Source: Amblyornis subalaris
Lineage: Eukaryota; Chordata; Aves; Passeriformes; Ptilonorhynchidae
Assembly: GCA_018881555.1 (NCBI GenBank)
Contig: JACAXG010000070.1
Span: forward strand, 1,922,001 to 1,986,000
Direction of reading: 5' to 3'
Length of the DNA stretch: 64,000 bases
This document shows positions 23,501 to 38,500 of this stretch, one piece after another. Made by a program: the position numbers and the translations under genes. Within the stretch, counting starts at the first letter, position 1. Each line of letters starts with the position of its first letter. Under the pieces are notes generated by a model. That model made no database searches, had not been told where the DNA came from, and worked only from the letters and a program-made list of their open reading frames with translations.

Positions 23501-26500
23501 CTCCCCAGGACACGCCAAAANGAGGGGGGAACAAGACAAAAAAATCCACAAAGCAAAAGCTAAAAGCCCTTACTAACTACGGCCCCCTGAATCTCCAGTT
23601 TGGATCACACAGTTCAGAAGAGCTAGAATTGAGAGCAGAGCATCAAGTGATCTCCCTTTCACACTGCTGCCTGACAGCACTGATGGCACAGAAGCCGACA
23701 GTGCCACTTCTGCACCACCACGGACTCGGTGATGCGCAGCACCTGCCACTCAAGCGGAAGGAGGTGCACAGCCATGTGACAGTGGCACACACAGGGCTGG
23801 ACAGAGATTGATTGTTCAGAGTGAGTTTCCTTCTGCTCTTAATTTTCCCTTTGTCTTCAAGTCAAAAAGAATAGACACCATTGNCCTGGAGATAGCTCAA
23901 GACTAAGTGAATAGAATTCCAACTAGAAAGGCAAACATAACTAGAGAAATTTCCAGCCAAATTCCAACACTGGGTTTTGTGGCTAACCATCAGCAATCTG
24001 CAATGAAGTGCAACTTTGCGCAGCTTAGATACACATATAATTGGGATAAAGCTGTAGAAAAATATGTGGCAATTACCTGCGACCACTCAAGAAAGTGCTT
24101 CTGATTTTAAACTATCAAAGACTGGAACAGTAAAGCATAAAACAAACCAACTGCTCATTTAAATAAATTAAAATATGAAAAGTGCCTATTACTACATTAA
24201 TTAATTAAATTTAATTACTGTAGCTTTTGGGTCAATTTTAATTTATATTTCATATTCTTATATACACATGCCATTAAAAATCCAATATTCTAAGTAGTAG
24301 AGATACTAAAACAGCTATTTCCTTTGTTTCATACAATCACTAACTTTCTGCTTAAATACAGAAGTTGCTACTAATCACATTTGAATTTCTGGAACAAATT
24401 CTNGTATTTAATGAGTAGTCATGAAGACAGTAAAACCAGGAGATTTCAATTATCAGCAAATCTTCCAGAAGACAAATGTAATTAAGCACCATAATCAAAA
24501 GTTGTATCAATTAACTAAGACTCAACTCTTCATAAAAATCAGCAATGCTTCAACATGACACAACCATTTCATTTGAGTTCTTGCCAAGAAATCAAAATTA
24601 CGTAAAATGTCAGATCTCTATATAAACATGAATTCAAATGAATCCTGAAAGTATCAGAATAAACAACTCTAACACCAATGGCAAACAACTTGGTAGACAA
24701 TTATCATAGTCAAACATCAGTCAAGTGAACAAAATCTGGAATTAGTTTCAATGTGACAGTATGNTATAGTCACTATTCAACTGTATTTCTGTATAAAAAC
24801 AATATAGAGCACTAAACAAAAAGCATTGTGAAAAAGAAAATTAGAAACCAGCTGTGAGTTGAGGCTGACTTTTCATAAATGAAGTTTCTAAGTAATTCTA
24901 CATTAACTTTCAGAAACAGAAAGTATTGCTTAAGTATAAGGAGTTTTGTGTAATCAGAGACAAGAGACTTAGGCTTTAGGTGCACACTTATTTACATTGC
25001 TGCAACTGTAGTCTGCCTTACAGATCTCTACTGTTCCCTGCATCAGACCTAGAAATTCTACAAGGCAAATCAATTCACAGAGGCAAAACATTTGCTGCCA
25101 CCAAATTCCCTAAACCCCTCAGCCTGCTCCAGTTCAGGAAATATTGCTTTAGATTCACTTGGTGAGCAGACCCNGGCAGCTACACAGCTATCTAAGGAAC
25201 AGACTCAGTTTCCAAACCATAGGAAAAGGTGAGAACATGGGGTTTGGGATGGAGAGAGCATGACCACATTTTTCAAGACCCTGGAACTCCAGTTCTTATT
25301 TACCTGTACTGAAAGAATACCCAGAAAAAAAAAAANCACAATGAAAAAATTAGAAAAAACCACAATGAAATAGGAATACTTCTAAGATATCTCTAATAGT
25401 GCAGAACTGCTGGATTACCAAAAACATTTTTATGCTTCGTCTACTATGTTACACTTCCTATACTGAGTCAGTTNATTTTGTAACAATACTTTAGCATCCT
25501 TAAATAAAATATGTGTGAAGCTCCTGTTACTCCGAGGGAGTATATTCCCTCCATGTCAAAGTGGCTTTAAATCAGTTATTCCATTAAGTTTTTCTAAACA
25601 CCTCTTCCAAACTTTCAGTTTTATTAACATCTGTAAACTGTGAAGTCTGTGAAAAGTACAAAGCCATGGAAGACCAGTTAAAGCACAGTATGATGGTAAA
25701 ATGGATGCAACGAAATATTTGTTGTATAGTCTCTACACTACTTCCCACTACACATGTATTTTATGAAAGGCTTATCTTTACACCTGCCTAATCTAATNAG
25801 TTATTCAACAACAACAACAAAAATAAATTGAGCAATTTTAATGAGAACATGTAACCATCTATCAATTTTTTAAAAACTTTAAATAGAGTTGAAGGAACCC
25901 TGATCGTAGAGGCTGGACTGATGGCTGGTATAGAAAAAAAAAAACAGGGTAGGCAATAATAGAGACTATGGTTAGCCGGGCAATGGGAGTAGAGACAAAA
26001 AATATCTTATATAGGACAGAAGTTAAAATTAAGGCCAGGGGAGCAATAATGGGAATCAGTATAAAGGTATATGAAGACACAGAAAGGATGAATTAGTGAC
26101 CTACAGCAAGAGGTCTCAGCAGAGGCTGACCAAAGCAACTGGTACTGGAAGCAGTGACAATAGATGACAGTAACCTGGAATTTCTCAAACGCTGAGTGCT
26201 AGTTTTCTTTACCTTAAAAAAGCTCGTGTAAAGCAGTTTGTGTGAAATTTCTACATAAGCCCAAAAATTTGGCAATACCAATTTGAGCATCTCACCACTT
26301 TCACTGAAAATAAAGCTGAAGAGGTAGGATAAGTACACAGCCTTCAAAACAAATTTAAAACCAGTGTATCGATGTAGAAAAGAGTAAGAATCCCAAAGGA
26401 AGAAAAAAACCTGCAAACCTAACCATCAAATGAGTTCAAACTGAATCATCAATTACTTCCAGTGTCAATCTCTCCTAGATGAGTAAAACACACCAACAAG

Positions 26501-29500
26501 TTTCACTGAAGTAGATGTTCAGCACTGCTTTTTATCAGGAGGAAGTAATAAGCTATGGCTATCAATTTTTTTTCCCATATACACACAATCATCCATATAA
26601 CCATCTCTAACTTTAGATTTCTGAAAAGAAAGAGATGTTCTAGGAAGATGATTTTGAAGATGTTTATTTCATTATTTGTCCAGATACTATGAGACTCCCT
26701 TAGGTATCTTCTTGCACCTCTCTGGGCCTCTACATCTTCCCTTTGCATAGATCACACTAGAAAAACAAATGTTGAAAAATATTACCAAGATCAGGAAAAG
26801 AAAAATTAATCACACTAAGCAAAACACTTCCACAGTACTAAGGTTAAGAAAATACTCCACAGTATTAAGCTTAATCTTAAAAAGGAAAAAATTTTTCTTG
26901 GTTAAGTTCTGCGAAAATCTTCAGAATCTGAACACTGGCATCTATGTATTAAATAACATTTACATGCTTGTGCAAGCTCTCTGAAGTTTTCACTGCCTGG
27001 GTGCTGCATACAACTAACTTTTCCTTGGTTCACTTGAAGCAGAGTGATACCAGCAATAACAGAGGAATTGATATACTAATCTCAGGGACTCATGACAAAA
27101 AAATTACTTTTTGATGAATATACATTATTTAAATCAGAAAGTATCTACCATGAAATAATGTCTAGATAAATCAAACATTAAAATGAGAACGCTCTCACAT
27201 TCCTAAAATCACTTTCTCTTCTCTCTGTCACTTGAGATTGATCTGAAATTTTATCTCAATATGTAAAGGTAGTACAAAATCACTCATACTTCAGCCTCAG
27301 GAGATACACATAGTACCTCTGCAAGTCCCACTAATGCAACCGAAAGTTCATATTCTGGAATTTGGCTATCATAAATCAGAAGTTACTATAACTTTCTATT
27401 AAAAAGGTACGTGCTGGTAATGTGAGTGTTGTGTCTGCCAGTCTCTCATAAGAAGAATTTTAAATTACCCACTCAGTTAGTGAATGAAAGCAGTAAGTAG
27501 AGTGATACAAAAAATTCACTAGCTCTCTTTGTCCTCTATGTGCACCTGTATAACCAGTCGGGTACAATTCTCTGCTATTTTAGAGGCCCTCCTTTCAAAC
27601 CAACCTTGCTATCTCTTCTCGGTGAGCAGTCCAGTCTCGAATGTAGTCTTCCTGCTCCTTGATCCTGTGCTTGAATGTATTGCTGCTTTGAGCTGCTGTC
27701 CCAGCGCTCTGCAGTCGCGTGGTTTTCAGGGCTGGAGAGGTACGCAGACGGGTATGTTTAGGGGAATTACGGTTTGATCCGAATTCATCTTCTGAGGTGG
27801 AAGCATAATCTGTAGGAAAGCGCCTCCATCTTGCACTTACTAAATTAGTTTAATTATTAAAAAAGAATTATTATTGCATCTTTAATAAGAAAGAAACAGC
27901 ATTATTTCAGTAACATCACAAAAATACACAGCTATTCATTATCCATCCCCAGGTACCTCACAAAAGGTTTATTTACTACATCTTTAAAAGAAAGCTACAG
28001 AATTTGTGTTAAATAAAAAAATATTGATTAATAAAAACATAAAATTAATGCTCTTTGTATACTGATGAGTGAAGTAAGATGTAAAAGTCAGTGATTGTAT
28101 ATTAGCTCAAACAAACTGTATTACAAAACAAGGGCCCAATTCATTAACCTTTAAGTATAATAGTCAGATTGCACTTTTTCTGCAGATTTTTTCCCAAATT
28201 TCATTTGAGGCTTATGTGATACACAAAAAAAAAGGAGAGATATGAAGGAAGGATGGAGCTGACAGCAAGCCTGGAATGCATGCATGTTTAGTACAGAAAA
28301 AGAGTATGTAAAATTAATATTGTGTTATAAAAATCTGCAGCACATCTATAAGAAAAGCAGCCTCAGAGAAAAAAGTATATATTCTCACACGCAGCCATGT
28401 TGCTGAAGACAGCCTGAAGTATGGGAGAACTGAAACTAAACAGGAGGCTCTTGTCCCCTTATGAATTACCGAATTTTAGAAAATGGATTTCAGATATGCT
28501 GTCCTCAAACATTCCCAGCAGGAAGAGATACCACTGAGCGTAGAGAAATCCCCATCACCACAACCTGCTAAATTCTTGCAGGGGATTTAACACCCCAAAC
28601 TCAGTGACATTCATGAGGCTCTGTAACTACTGCAGAAAATTTAAAAAGTGTGTGATCATGCCTTGGTAATTTAAAAATAATAGATTCAAATGACATAAAT
28701 TGTCTTTTAGTATTACAAAATGCAAGAATTAATAACGATTTCTCCTGAAACATTAAAAAAACCATTACAAATGAAGTATATACCAATATGAATTTAAGTA
28801 ATAAACAATGAAAGTAATTTTACTTGATAAAAGGTTTGTGTAATGCAAAGATTAGAGTATGTAAAATATNTCACTGGTGTCTAAGCTCACATCCCTTCCC
28901 TCATATAAAAAATGAAGTTTCAATTGCTGAANACAAAAACATGCTTGTGTAATTTTTTTCAGGTTTAAATGTGGGTTTCAAATTATGTCCAGTTCTGCTT
29001 TTTTTAAATTTTCCAACTTTATTGTAGAAAATAACCACGTCTCTCCAATCACTTACTGATCTCTTTTTGGAGGTTTCAAAGTTGTTTAATCTTAGGGAAG
29101 TAAAACATGAGCAGAAAAAGTACATTTTCCCACCAACAGCATGCAAGCAATGTGTGACCAGAGTCCAAAGAGCTTTATGAGTTGGGCCCATATTTTATCA
29201 TCCATTTTTGTTTAAATTCTTTGTCCCAGTTCAAATTACATTCTTCAAAATAATTATAAAATTTATCTTAAAATCTCTCAAGTGAGCTAGTTCAGCAACT
29301 CAGCACTGTACAATGAGCATACNTAATAATATATTTAAAAACTAAAAATTGAATGAGAAGTGAAATATCAGAAACAGATTGGATTTCTAGTACTCTACCA
29401 CTGTAAGTTTCAACATCAGGGTCTGGGTCTGGGAGAAGCTTGGATTTCTCTGTGTACAAAATAGTGTTTTATCATGTTAATTCGTTTTAAAACATTCAGA

Positions 29501-32500
29501 TTAGAAGCATTTGCTTAAACAAAATATATTGATGAGATTAGTCTTAGGTCCTCTTTTCCACCCACACTGTTTTAGGAAAAGATTATACATTCAATCAAAA
29601 ATACTGAATTTTGTAAAGGCTTAAACATTTCAGAGATACTAACTGAAATGACATCAATAACAATTGCCTACATTGTATCATAAAAACCCTATTTTTAAGA
29701 CCATAAAATTTCAAGGCCTTAAAATGTTGGGATTTTACATATTATCAATCGGTTTCTCATTAATATGAGGAAAAAGTTATCATAGACCTAGCAGTAAAAA
29801 TCTCAAAGTTGTATGATTCATGACAAGCAATATCCAAGCACGTTTCCCAGTAAGGTAGATACACATTTGCACATATATGCTTTTAATACTATCTTTAAAT
29901 TATGCAAGCCCAAAATGTCATTGTAGTTTATGTAGATTTCTGAAAGCTATTACGCAGTTGCATATCTCAGACACCAAAGACTTTGAATATCAGTACCATT
30001 AACTAGAAAATCCTCCAAAACCCTGACTAAAATAATCAGTATTCGAACCTAATTTAGTGACTCCTCTGTGTTAGAAGTATAATGTCCTGACAACACATTA
30101 AGCTGGCAAGTTTGGTGATTTGGACAACATACTCTCACTTTAAAGATCTGAGAACAAACTTTATTGAATATATTCCTTTAAAAATATTCTACTCTCATTG
30201 ATGCATTGTTTTCTCAAGGTTCATCCATTTCAACAATCCTACTANTAAAATGTGCTTAACAGGGGCTGTTTTTTCTCCATTANCAATTCCTTCCCTCCCA
30301 GCTGCCTACACAGCTTTGATCAACCTATCTGCCAGCTACTTGCAATGACAGCTAGGTCAGCAAGCCAGCAGAGCTGCCAAACACAACTAGCTGCTCAAGG
30401 TCTCTCTGTTCTGACTCAATGCTTAATTCTACAGTTGCAGCTTAGCACTTTTGCACTAGGTCTGATCGTGCTGTTTGTTTTCCCAATACGTAGCTCCTTC
30501 TGTACCATCATCTTCAATTTTCCTCCGTTGTGGAAATAGGTCTTTGGTCTCCTCTGTTTCTATTGATCACACTCTACTGTTTGATGATGCAGTGCCTTGA
30601 TCAGACCTTTCACTGCTTGTCCGATAAAGTTACTAATTCTTCTTCATGTGTCTTCAGAGTGTTGTCAGTTTTCAAGCCTCCTACCACAGAAACACCCTGG
30701 TAATTACTTTAATGCTGACAATTCTCACCCAAGATGTTCCATTTATCTGCTTGCCCTTTCATATAAAAGTAAACAATACTTCACTGCATAAAGGATTAAA
30801 AATGATTCTTGAAATTGCAGACTTGCTGATAGCTCTGACAATTTTAATGCTATTATGTTGCGATTCATTCACATGAAGTACGAGACAAAAAAAATTCAGT
30901 AACTACATCTTTTTCTTGCCTTCTTTTTACAGGCATGTATGTCTGAACACTGATTTGGGAAGTGCAAAAATAACTTTCTCTTTGTAGGCTGTATTTAAGA
31001 GGCTGCCAATGTTTAGTGATCTACAATGTGGTAATGTTAACTGACCTCTGATGAGATAACCCATGGAACATGTTTAACATTTTGACAGCAACTAGTCTTC
31101 TGGTAAAAGAAAAAAAACCCCAAACCCTATATTGGTAATAATAATTCGTTTTCCACTCTTTCTATGTCCAGGGTGAGAAGAAAATCCATTCCTGTTATGC
31201 CTTGACTAAATGTGCCTGAAGTAAAACACATTCAAACAGTTGAGGCACTTCTGTCAAGCACTTCATTAGTACTTTCCAAGAGTGCTAAAATTAAGTGAAT
31301 AGTTGACTTTTCTAGAAACAAAATTAAATCAAAGAATTAAATCATTTGGATCAAAAAGCTTCTGCCGTATTCTATTTTTATATATTGCATACAAGTAACA
31401 CATTCAGTTCAAAGATGTTTTGAATACATCAATCTAAGGATAAAAGAATAAATAATATTATCAATAACTTGATGTGCTGGTAGTTATTAGCATCATATAG
31501 CTAATGGGAAAATGGAGATGTACTGAGTAGTGGCCTATATATAATAGGAGATGTATGTGTATATATATACTCCTATATACACTAGAAGATTACACCACTT
31601 TCAAAGCAATTCAGATTTTCCTAAAGTATAATCTAAATAAAGCAGTAAAAAATTTATACAATAATGTTACTGATACAGACAAAATTCAGACCTTTAAATC
31701 CTGCACACTAGTAATAATATTTTTTAGTTCTACAGTAACAAGACTTGATTGGTTTATTTAGCCATGATTTTGTTTTGACAGTATCTGACTGCTTCATTAA
31801 TTGCTTTTAGATTTTGGCTTTTACATTGATAGGCTTCTCTCTGATCTTGATAAATATTAACTGATAAAGTTTTTTATGACAGAAGCTATTCCTACTGTAG
31901 ATTATTCTAACAATGGTCTTTTTAAATTACCTAGCTTATTATGTTGGGGTAGCTCATGAGAAGATGGCATCTTTTCTCTCTTGAAAACACAGTATTTTAT
32001 ACAAGGTACAGTAAACTCTGACTGTGTAACACAGGTAAATGAAGTGAACATTAAGCAAAGATGACTGCGATAGACCAGTAGAGTGAGAACAGAAAGATAC
32101 ACCCATTCCCCTTAACAGAAGCAGCAAACCACTTCAATGCAGCAACCTCAGAAAAGCTTAGGAAACCTGCAATACTTCACACAGACACAAAAATCAAAAT
32201 CCATATAGTTTTATGAAAAACAAAAGCAGTGAAGTGACATACAACATCTGGGCTTTACCTTTTCAAAAGTCAGCAATATCATAATGTGAACCAGTGTGAA
32301 TTAATAAAATAAACATATAGAAGAAATATTAACTGACATTTCCCTGACCTAACGTTGCCACCTTTCAGGCTGCACATGTCAATCCAAAATTTTGATTGAA
32401 ACCGATGAAAACATGCTGATTTTCCAATTATATCTTACAAGGAAAGACGAAATTTTTAGTTTCACCTTGTTTTTGTATCTTTGTAGACACCTGTCATGGT

Positions 32501-35500
32501 ACCAAACAGATTCAACTCTATTGTTCAGCAAACACTTCATTTGTATCCCAGCAGAAATTTCTATTCAGCTAATAAATGACACAGCCAAAATATAACTGCC
32601 TGGGGTATACACAATGCTAGTAATCCTGACATGGTCCATGTAGGATATACAAGCAACAGAAGGACAGCAGGAGTGTGGGAAATTAAGTATCACAGTTGCT
32701 TATATCAGCTCTGAATGGGATGTAGTAAAATTTCAGTATGCTACAACACTGGAAGCTTCTCTATTCATTTTATTCTTAGACCATGGGTTGACTGCAAATA
32801 TGGTACAGCTAGTAGCATGACAATTCTAAAAGCAAGCAGGACATCTATTTTAGATACTCATTCCACATGAAAGTTCATCTTTTTTATAATTACCGCATTT
32901 TAATTTTGGTTGATCTAATAGCGCTGTTGAAAAAAACTACCAGCTTTCACACTGGTTGCCCTAAGAATGTTACATTAACTTCTAACAGAATAGTAGGTTA
33001 AAATTCATAGATTGTATGGATTTTTCCTTCCATACGTAAGATAAGGTAAGGGAATCAACACACCAAAGAAGATCATCACGATTTGGAAATCATGATGAAA
33101 TCATAAATTGCCACGATTTGGAACGGAGAATGGAAAATAATCCAAGGCAAGGCAAACACTTTAAAAGAAATTACTTTATGATATTTAGTTAGGTAGTACA
33201 CAGTTTTGCAATTCATTACTTCAATGTTATTATTCTTACCAAAAAAAATCTCTGAATGCCTATTTACAAGCCTACCTTATAAATAAATATTATATCTTCT
33301 ACGTAGTATATAGTGCTGCTGACCTTCTGAACTTCTACTACTATGATTTGAGTGAAGAGATCTTGGGTCTGTTTTTGCACTAAAACAAATCAGTGCTGAC
33401 ACATCTGACTGTCACAATGCAGTTCTGTTTTACTGGTTTCAAGACGAAAACATATCCAAGGAGTTACAGGATTAAAATTTCTTGTCTTTACGATTTTAAG
33501 GGAGAAACCTCCACAAGCCCTGCCACAAAGCCTCTTACTCCAAAAAGACAGACCCAANTAAAACCCAACAGTTTCATAAGAACTCTTTCTTAAACAATTT
33601 TTTTTTAAAAAAAGAATCCACATATTAAAAACATCTAGTATTGTACAAAATTATTTCAACTAATCTCACATACCTGAGGGAGAATTATGAGCTGAAGACA
33701 AGGATTTGGATTTTGAATCCGAAAGTCGAGAAATGCTATTGGCTCGAGTTCTAGCAGAAATTTTACTGCTATCTCCTCCTGAGAGCAACCTTGAACCACT
33801 TCTGATAATAGCTTCTGGGGTACGAGATGAGGCAGTGCTTCTGGTTATTGTTGCTTCAGAATCACTACGTGCTGATAAAGAGCCNAGTCGAGTTCTGCGA
33901 GGTTGAGCAAGTAAGTCTATTCTGGAAATATTTCTCCTCCCTGATGGAGGTTTTGATGTAGAACTTGTAGTGGACACTTCGGAAGCTACTGAAGCCTTAT
34001 CAGCATCAGCAAGCTCACTGTCTGAGACTTCACCAAGCCGTGCTCTGCGCAAGAGAGAAGTCCTTGTGGGACGAGGTCTTGGAAGAGTGGTAGATTTACT
34101 GGATTGCCCAAGTGCAACAGGAGAGCTTTTAGATTTAGCTGACTTTCCTTCCATCTTGGAATGTAAAAGTTCATCTGCTGAGGCAAAAGGAACTCTTCCA
34201 TGTGATTTGCCAGAGTAGGTTTCCTGGTCAGACGATAAGATATCAGAAATGGCAGAATGAGGTACGCTAGATGTTTGGTCATCATCTGTTAAATCTACTG
34301 ATGGTTGCCTCATTCTTCCACTGGATTGCACAGTTTTGCGAGCATCAGCTCTAGACCCACCATCTGAAGATCGAGTTTTAGTTTTCTTTTCCATCTTTTC
34401 TCTGGCACTTGTAGATTTTAAAACATCCTTTGAAGGGGAACCAGTAGAACATCTATCTTTATATAAGGTTGTGAAGCTCTTCCGCTTCTGTGTGGACTTT
34501 CTTTCAGTGTCACCAGTAACAAGACTGATTGTGCTGGCCGTATCGACATCTGATTCCGGTGATATAGAGTTATCTCTGTTATAACTAGGAGTGTCAGGAC
34601 CTTCATCAGTTTTATTTTCTTCACGCAATTTAGCTTCAAGGAAAGCCATTACAGCTTCCGTGTCTTTTAAAATGAGTGTTGTATCTATACTGGAATCGGT
34701 GTCCATTGAATCACTTCTGTCACGTATCCTGTTTGCAGATACTAAAGGGGCAGCAGCACCACTTTGCTTATTAATGTGAGGAATAAGTTCTATAGGTATA
34801 TTTGTGCTAGGCTTATCTATAGTAAAGCTACCTTGCCTCACTAATGGTTTTGAAGATTCCTTTTTTTCTCCTCCAGGTGTTTTAGGACTTTGTCCTCTAA
34901 TAATTTCCTCATTTTTTCTTCTTTTTCCCTCAATCTGTGCCAACTTAATTTCTGCTTTATCTGTAAAGTCTTGATTATCCAAAGTTTTGGGTGACATAAC
35001 AGTCTCCTCCCTACCTTTCTCAATCTGATTTACTGCAGATTTTGTAGAGGATAATTTTGTGGGTGTCCACTGTCCTTGCTCCTTTCTTTCTTGTTGTTGA
35101 ATTTTTGCTAGAGCTTGTTTCACCACAGAAGTTTCTCTGCCAGTTTCAACTCTCTCTTTACTGGAAGAGCTGGGAAAAGAAAAAACTTTGTCTCCAGTAG
35201 CTCTGGGTGAAAGACCATTCATTGTTTTGCTTGACTTAGCATCTGAAGCACNAGCTGGAGTTTCTTTCTCTTGAAGTTCAGTGTCTTGCTTTTCACCTAT
35301 TTCTGACCTCTGATGAGATGCAGTTTTTGCTTTTGAGTTTTCATTCACTTTCTCATCTTTGGGAAGCTGTGGAAGTGTCCTCCTCTTTCGCTCACCTTGG
35401 CTGGTCATGGAAGCAGCTGAACCAGCACTTCTAACAGAAATACCAGACTCACTGATGTCTGTGTCTAAAAATGAAAGAGAAAANCATATCTGAGAACACA

Positions 35501-38500
35501 TTCAACAGCAAGGCAAAAAGAAAGATTAAATTTTTAATACTGTGCAAGGCTAATACAACATAGAACTGAAAAAAGTCATCAGTCCATCCCGCTGTTCTCT
35601 GGCAGGATCAATTATACTTAGACAAATATAAATTGAAAAAACATTTAAAACATTTAACAAAGTCTTTTAACCAGCTGTGTAAATTAAGATCACATATATG
35701 AAGAAAGCTTTTATGATCTCAGAGTAGGTTAAAATAGGTACATAAAAAATTTCTGTTATATTAATCAGCACACCATTACAACAGGAAGTGGAAAGCAAGA
35801 CTTAGATTCCTAAACACCTTCAGGACCAGATTTCAAAACTACCAAGAAGAGAAAGATTCCCCTTGTTCCTCCCTACCTGCCTGTTCCACGGTTCAAGGCC
35901 TTGTCTCATGGAGAGACTACAGCCTCTGCCTGTGAGACCTCGCCTCACTCAGGCAAGAAACTGCAGTGCTGGGAGACACCTTTCAGTAATATTGAAAAGC
36001 CCCACTCATGAACAAAGAACTTACTGTGGTTGAGAGAGCAAAAGTGTTTTTAACCCAAACAATACACTGTAGTATAGAAATGTATAGAAAACGTACACAA
36101 AGCATCAAAAATATGCAGTACTACTGCTAAAGCACTTTCATTGAATTCTTAGTACACAGAATGCTCCTTAGGCAGAAAAGCATGGCCATCCCATGGACTG
36201 TTGCAAGGAATAACTATTCTAGAAACCAAACTTTATTTCTCCACAGTGATGACTGTGCCCTCCTTGCTCATTTATCAAACAACAGCTTTGCTGCCAGAAA
36301 CAAGCCTTTATTATTCAAAGGTGATATGAATCGATCTATGAATTGCTCTGACTTTGAATATTTGGATAGAAAAAATTCTTTTTGCAGTTCATTTGTCAGC
36401 TGTTGCAATATAATGTGACACACTTACTAACACGCATCTGTCAATTCCCTTTTTGCCAGGAGAGATCTATAAACAACTGCTCTGCATACCCTGTTGGGAT
36501 TTTCCTATCATGGCTTGCCAGTAACATTGGTTGTTGCAGGAATATAAAGTGGAGCATAGGGTTTCTCTCTCTGCAAGAATTCTCTAAGCAATTAATTGAA
36601 TATCAACAATCATGCTGTATGTATAACTGTTACTTTCTATCCATTCTCTTCAATCTATCTTTTCTCCTCACAGTGTCATACCTTTGGTGAAAAATGCAAA
36701 ATGACTCAGAGCTTTTTTTCCATAGTCTATGTTAAGACACTTATTTAAGAAGCAAGAAGTACCTCTGAAATCTAACCAAGGTTTTCTAATTCCTGGACTG
36801 TTGTTTCTTCTTGAAAATCATGAAAGAAACTGAAGGTTCAACAAAAATCAGTATGATTGCCACCTGTGAAGATTGACTTCTCTCAGACATGCCTACCAGA
36901 TCAAATATTTTATATATAAATAGGCATGTAACTTGCTTCTTGGTGAATTTCAAACAGCCTTTAGTAAAAAAAAGGCGTGGAGCTGTTCAGCATTGTATTT
37001 GGCTATATCCCTGTTATGCTAAGTTTAACTACTCAGATTTCTAAAGAAGATATAGGCATCTAAGTCAACAAGATGGATTTTGTGAATTGGTTTTTAGATA
37101 TACATATCAAATTTTATTTTCATTACACGTTTGGTGCTTGAATGCTTTCTTTACTTCCCCTTTAGTGTTTTAGAATTCTCACAGTATGGGTATGCCCTGC
37201 ACAGCAGTTGCTTCACTTTATATCTTATTTCCTGTAACAGTAAAAGAAGCCTTCATCTCTCCAAAGAATTAGTGTCCCATCTGAAAGTGACAATTTAAAA
37301 CAATACAGAAAACAAAAGACCACTAAACCACCCCTTTGTGTGTTTACCCAAAGGATCAGTCTCAACAGCTACGATTTTAAGTGCCTTGCATGTACACCCA
37401 ACCCTTTCAAACAATGCAAAATTTNCCCTTGATTTCCATTATCCTATGTATATCAGATAATTTAATTTTTCCCCTTTCCATCTTCTTTGACTTTTAGTAT
37501 CCTAGGCAAAGTTCAATGGTTATGAGGGAAGGAAAAGCTACAACAGAAGCAGCAGTCACTGGTAAGAATTCTTTCATGCATTGATACAGAAGTTTGCATT
37601 ATTCAACATCAAAAGCAAAACTTCTCTGTAAAACTTCTCCCAAAGATGATCACAATCTCTGAAGTGAAACTGGCAGGAAGAAAATAGCAGAAGAGAAGTA
37701 AGGTAAGCAGCTCCTTTCTAGTCAAGAGTGTAGATGTTAAAGAATAAGCCATTTAAAAATCAGAAATGTGAATAGTTAAACTACGCAGCTACATAGCCTG
37801 AACATCTGGCATTCACAAGAAAGGGAGATAAGGTTGTTCATCGCTAAGGAGAGGGTTTCTGGGTCTTTCAAGAAACATAAAAGGTCTTCTGTGTTTCCAA
37901 GATAAGGAAGGATGCTATGCTTTAGCTGAATACTGAAGTCTCTCGGGTTGGATGGTTTAATAACCATTACACTAAAGTCCAATTCAGACTAAGAAAGATG
38001 TAAGGAAAGAAACATACTATGCAGACCAACACAAACTGTATTCAAATAGAAAGTTTCTCTAATATTAAACAGTCTGTAAGCTCTCCTGTTTTAGTTAACA
38101 TTCAGTGTAATAATGGCACTCAACTGCCATGCCAGACAACACTACTGCTGAGCTTGATTTTACACTGTTTCTGCTCAATGAAACAGAAGAATTTCACGTG
38201 AAGATGAGGTATTAAGAGTAAGAAAGCTGCTTAAGTATGGTACATAATCATTCTTTTGTCCCTTTCATAGTTTTTTTCAGCAGAAATTATGACAAGAACA
38301 GTTTTTAATACCGTTTTCTAGTGGAGCAGGCACAGAGGACTCCAATCTCATGTCATCTTGGTCATGACGTGTGTGATTAGCAGCCAAACTGGCCCATTGC
38401 GATACCCAGCGTTTACTTCCAGGGTTAGTAGAACCTTCCTAAGGAAGAAAAAAAAAAATAAAAGAAAAATTATAACTGTTTGATAAATAGCATGCTATCT

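Noticed and set aside
25862..26080. Hydrophobic 72-codon minus-strand frame ([19 protein letters not shown]), at first suggestive of a nuclear mitochondrial insert.
   Set aside because: It does not match any mitochondrial protein region that I recognise, and the surrounding sequence is ordinary intron. T-rich coding strands often give hydrophobic translations by chance.
33706..34779. Open frames on the plus strand and in other minus frames over the large exon.
   Set aside because: They are shadow frames of CEP170 exon E, whose translation is clearly conserved protein.
36161..36690. Two overlapping plus-strand frames of 85 and 102 codons.
   Set aside because: No domain, no splice or promoter context, AT-rich composition; they lie antisense in CEP170 intron D-E.
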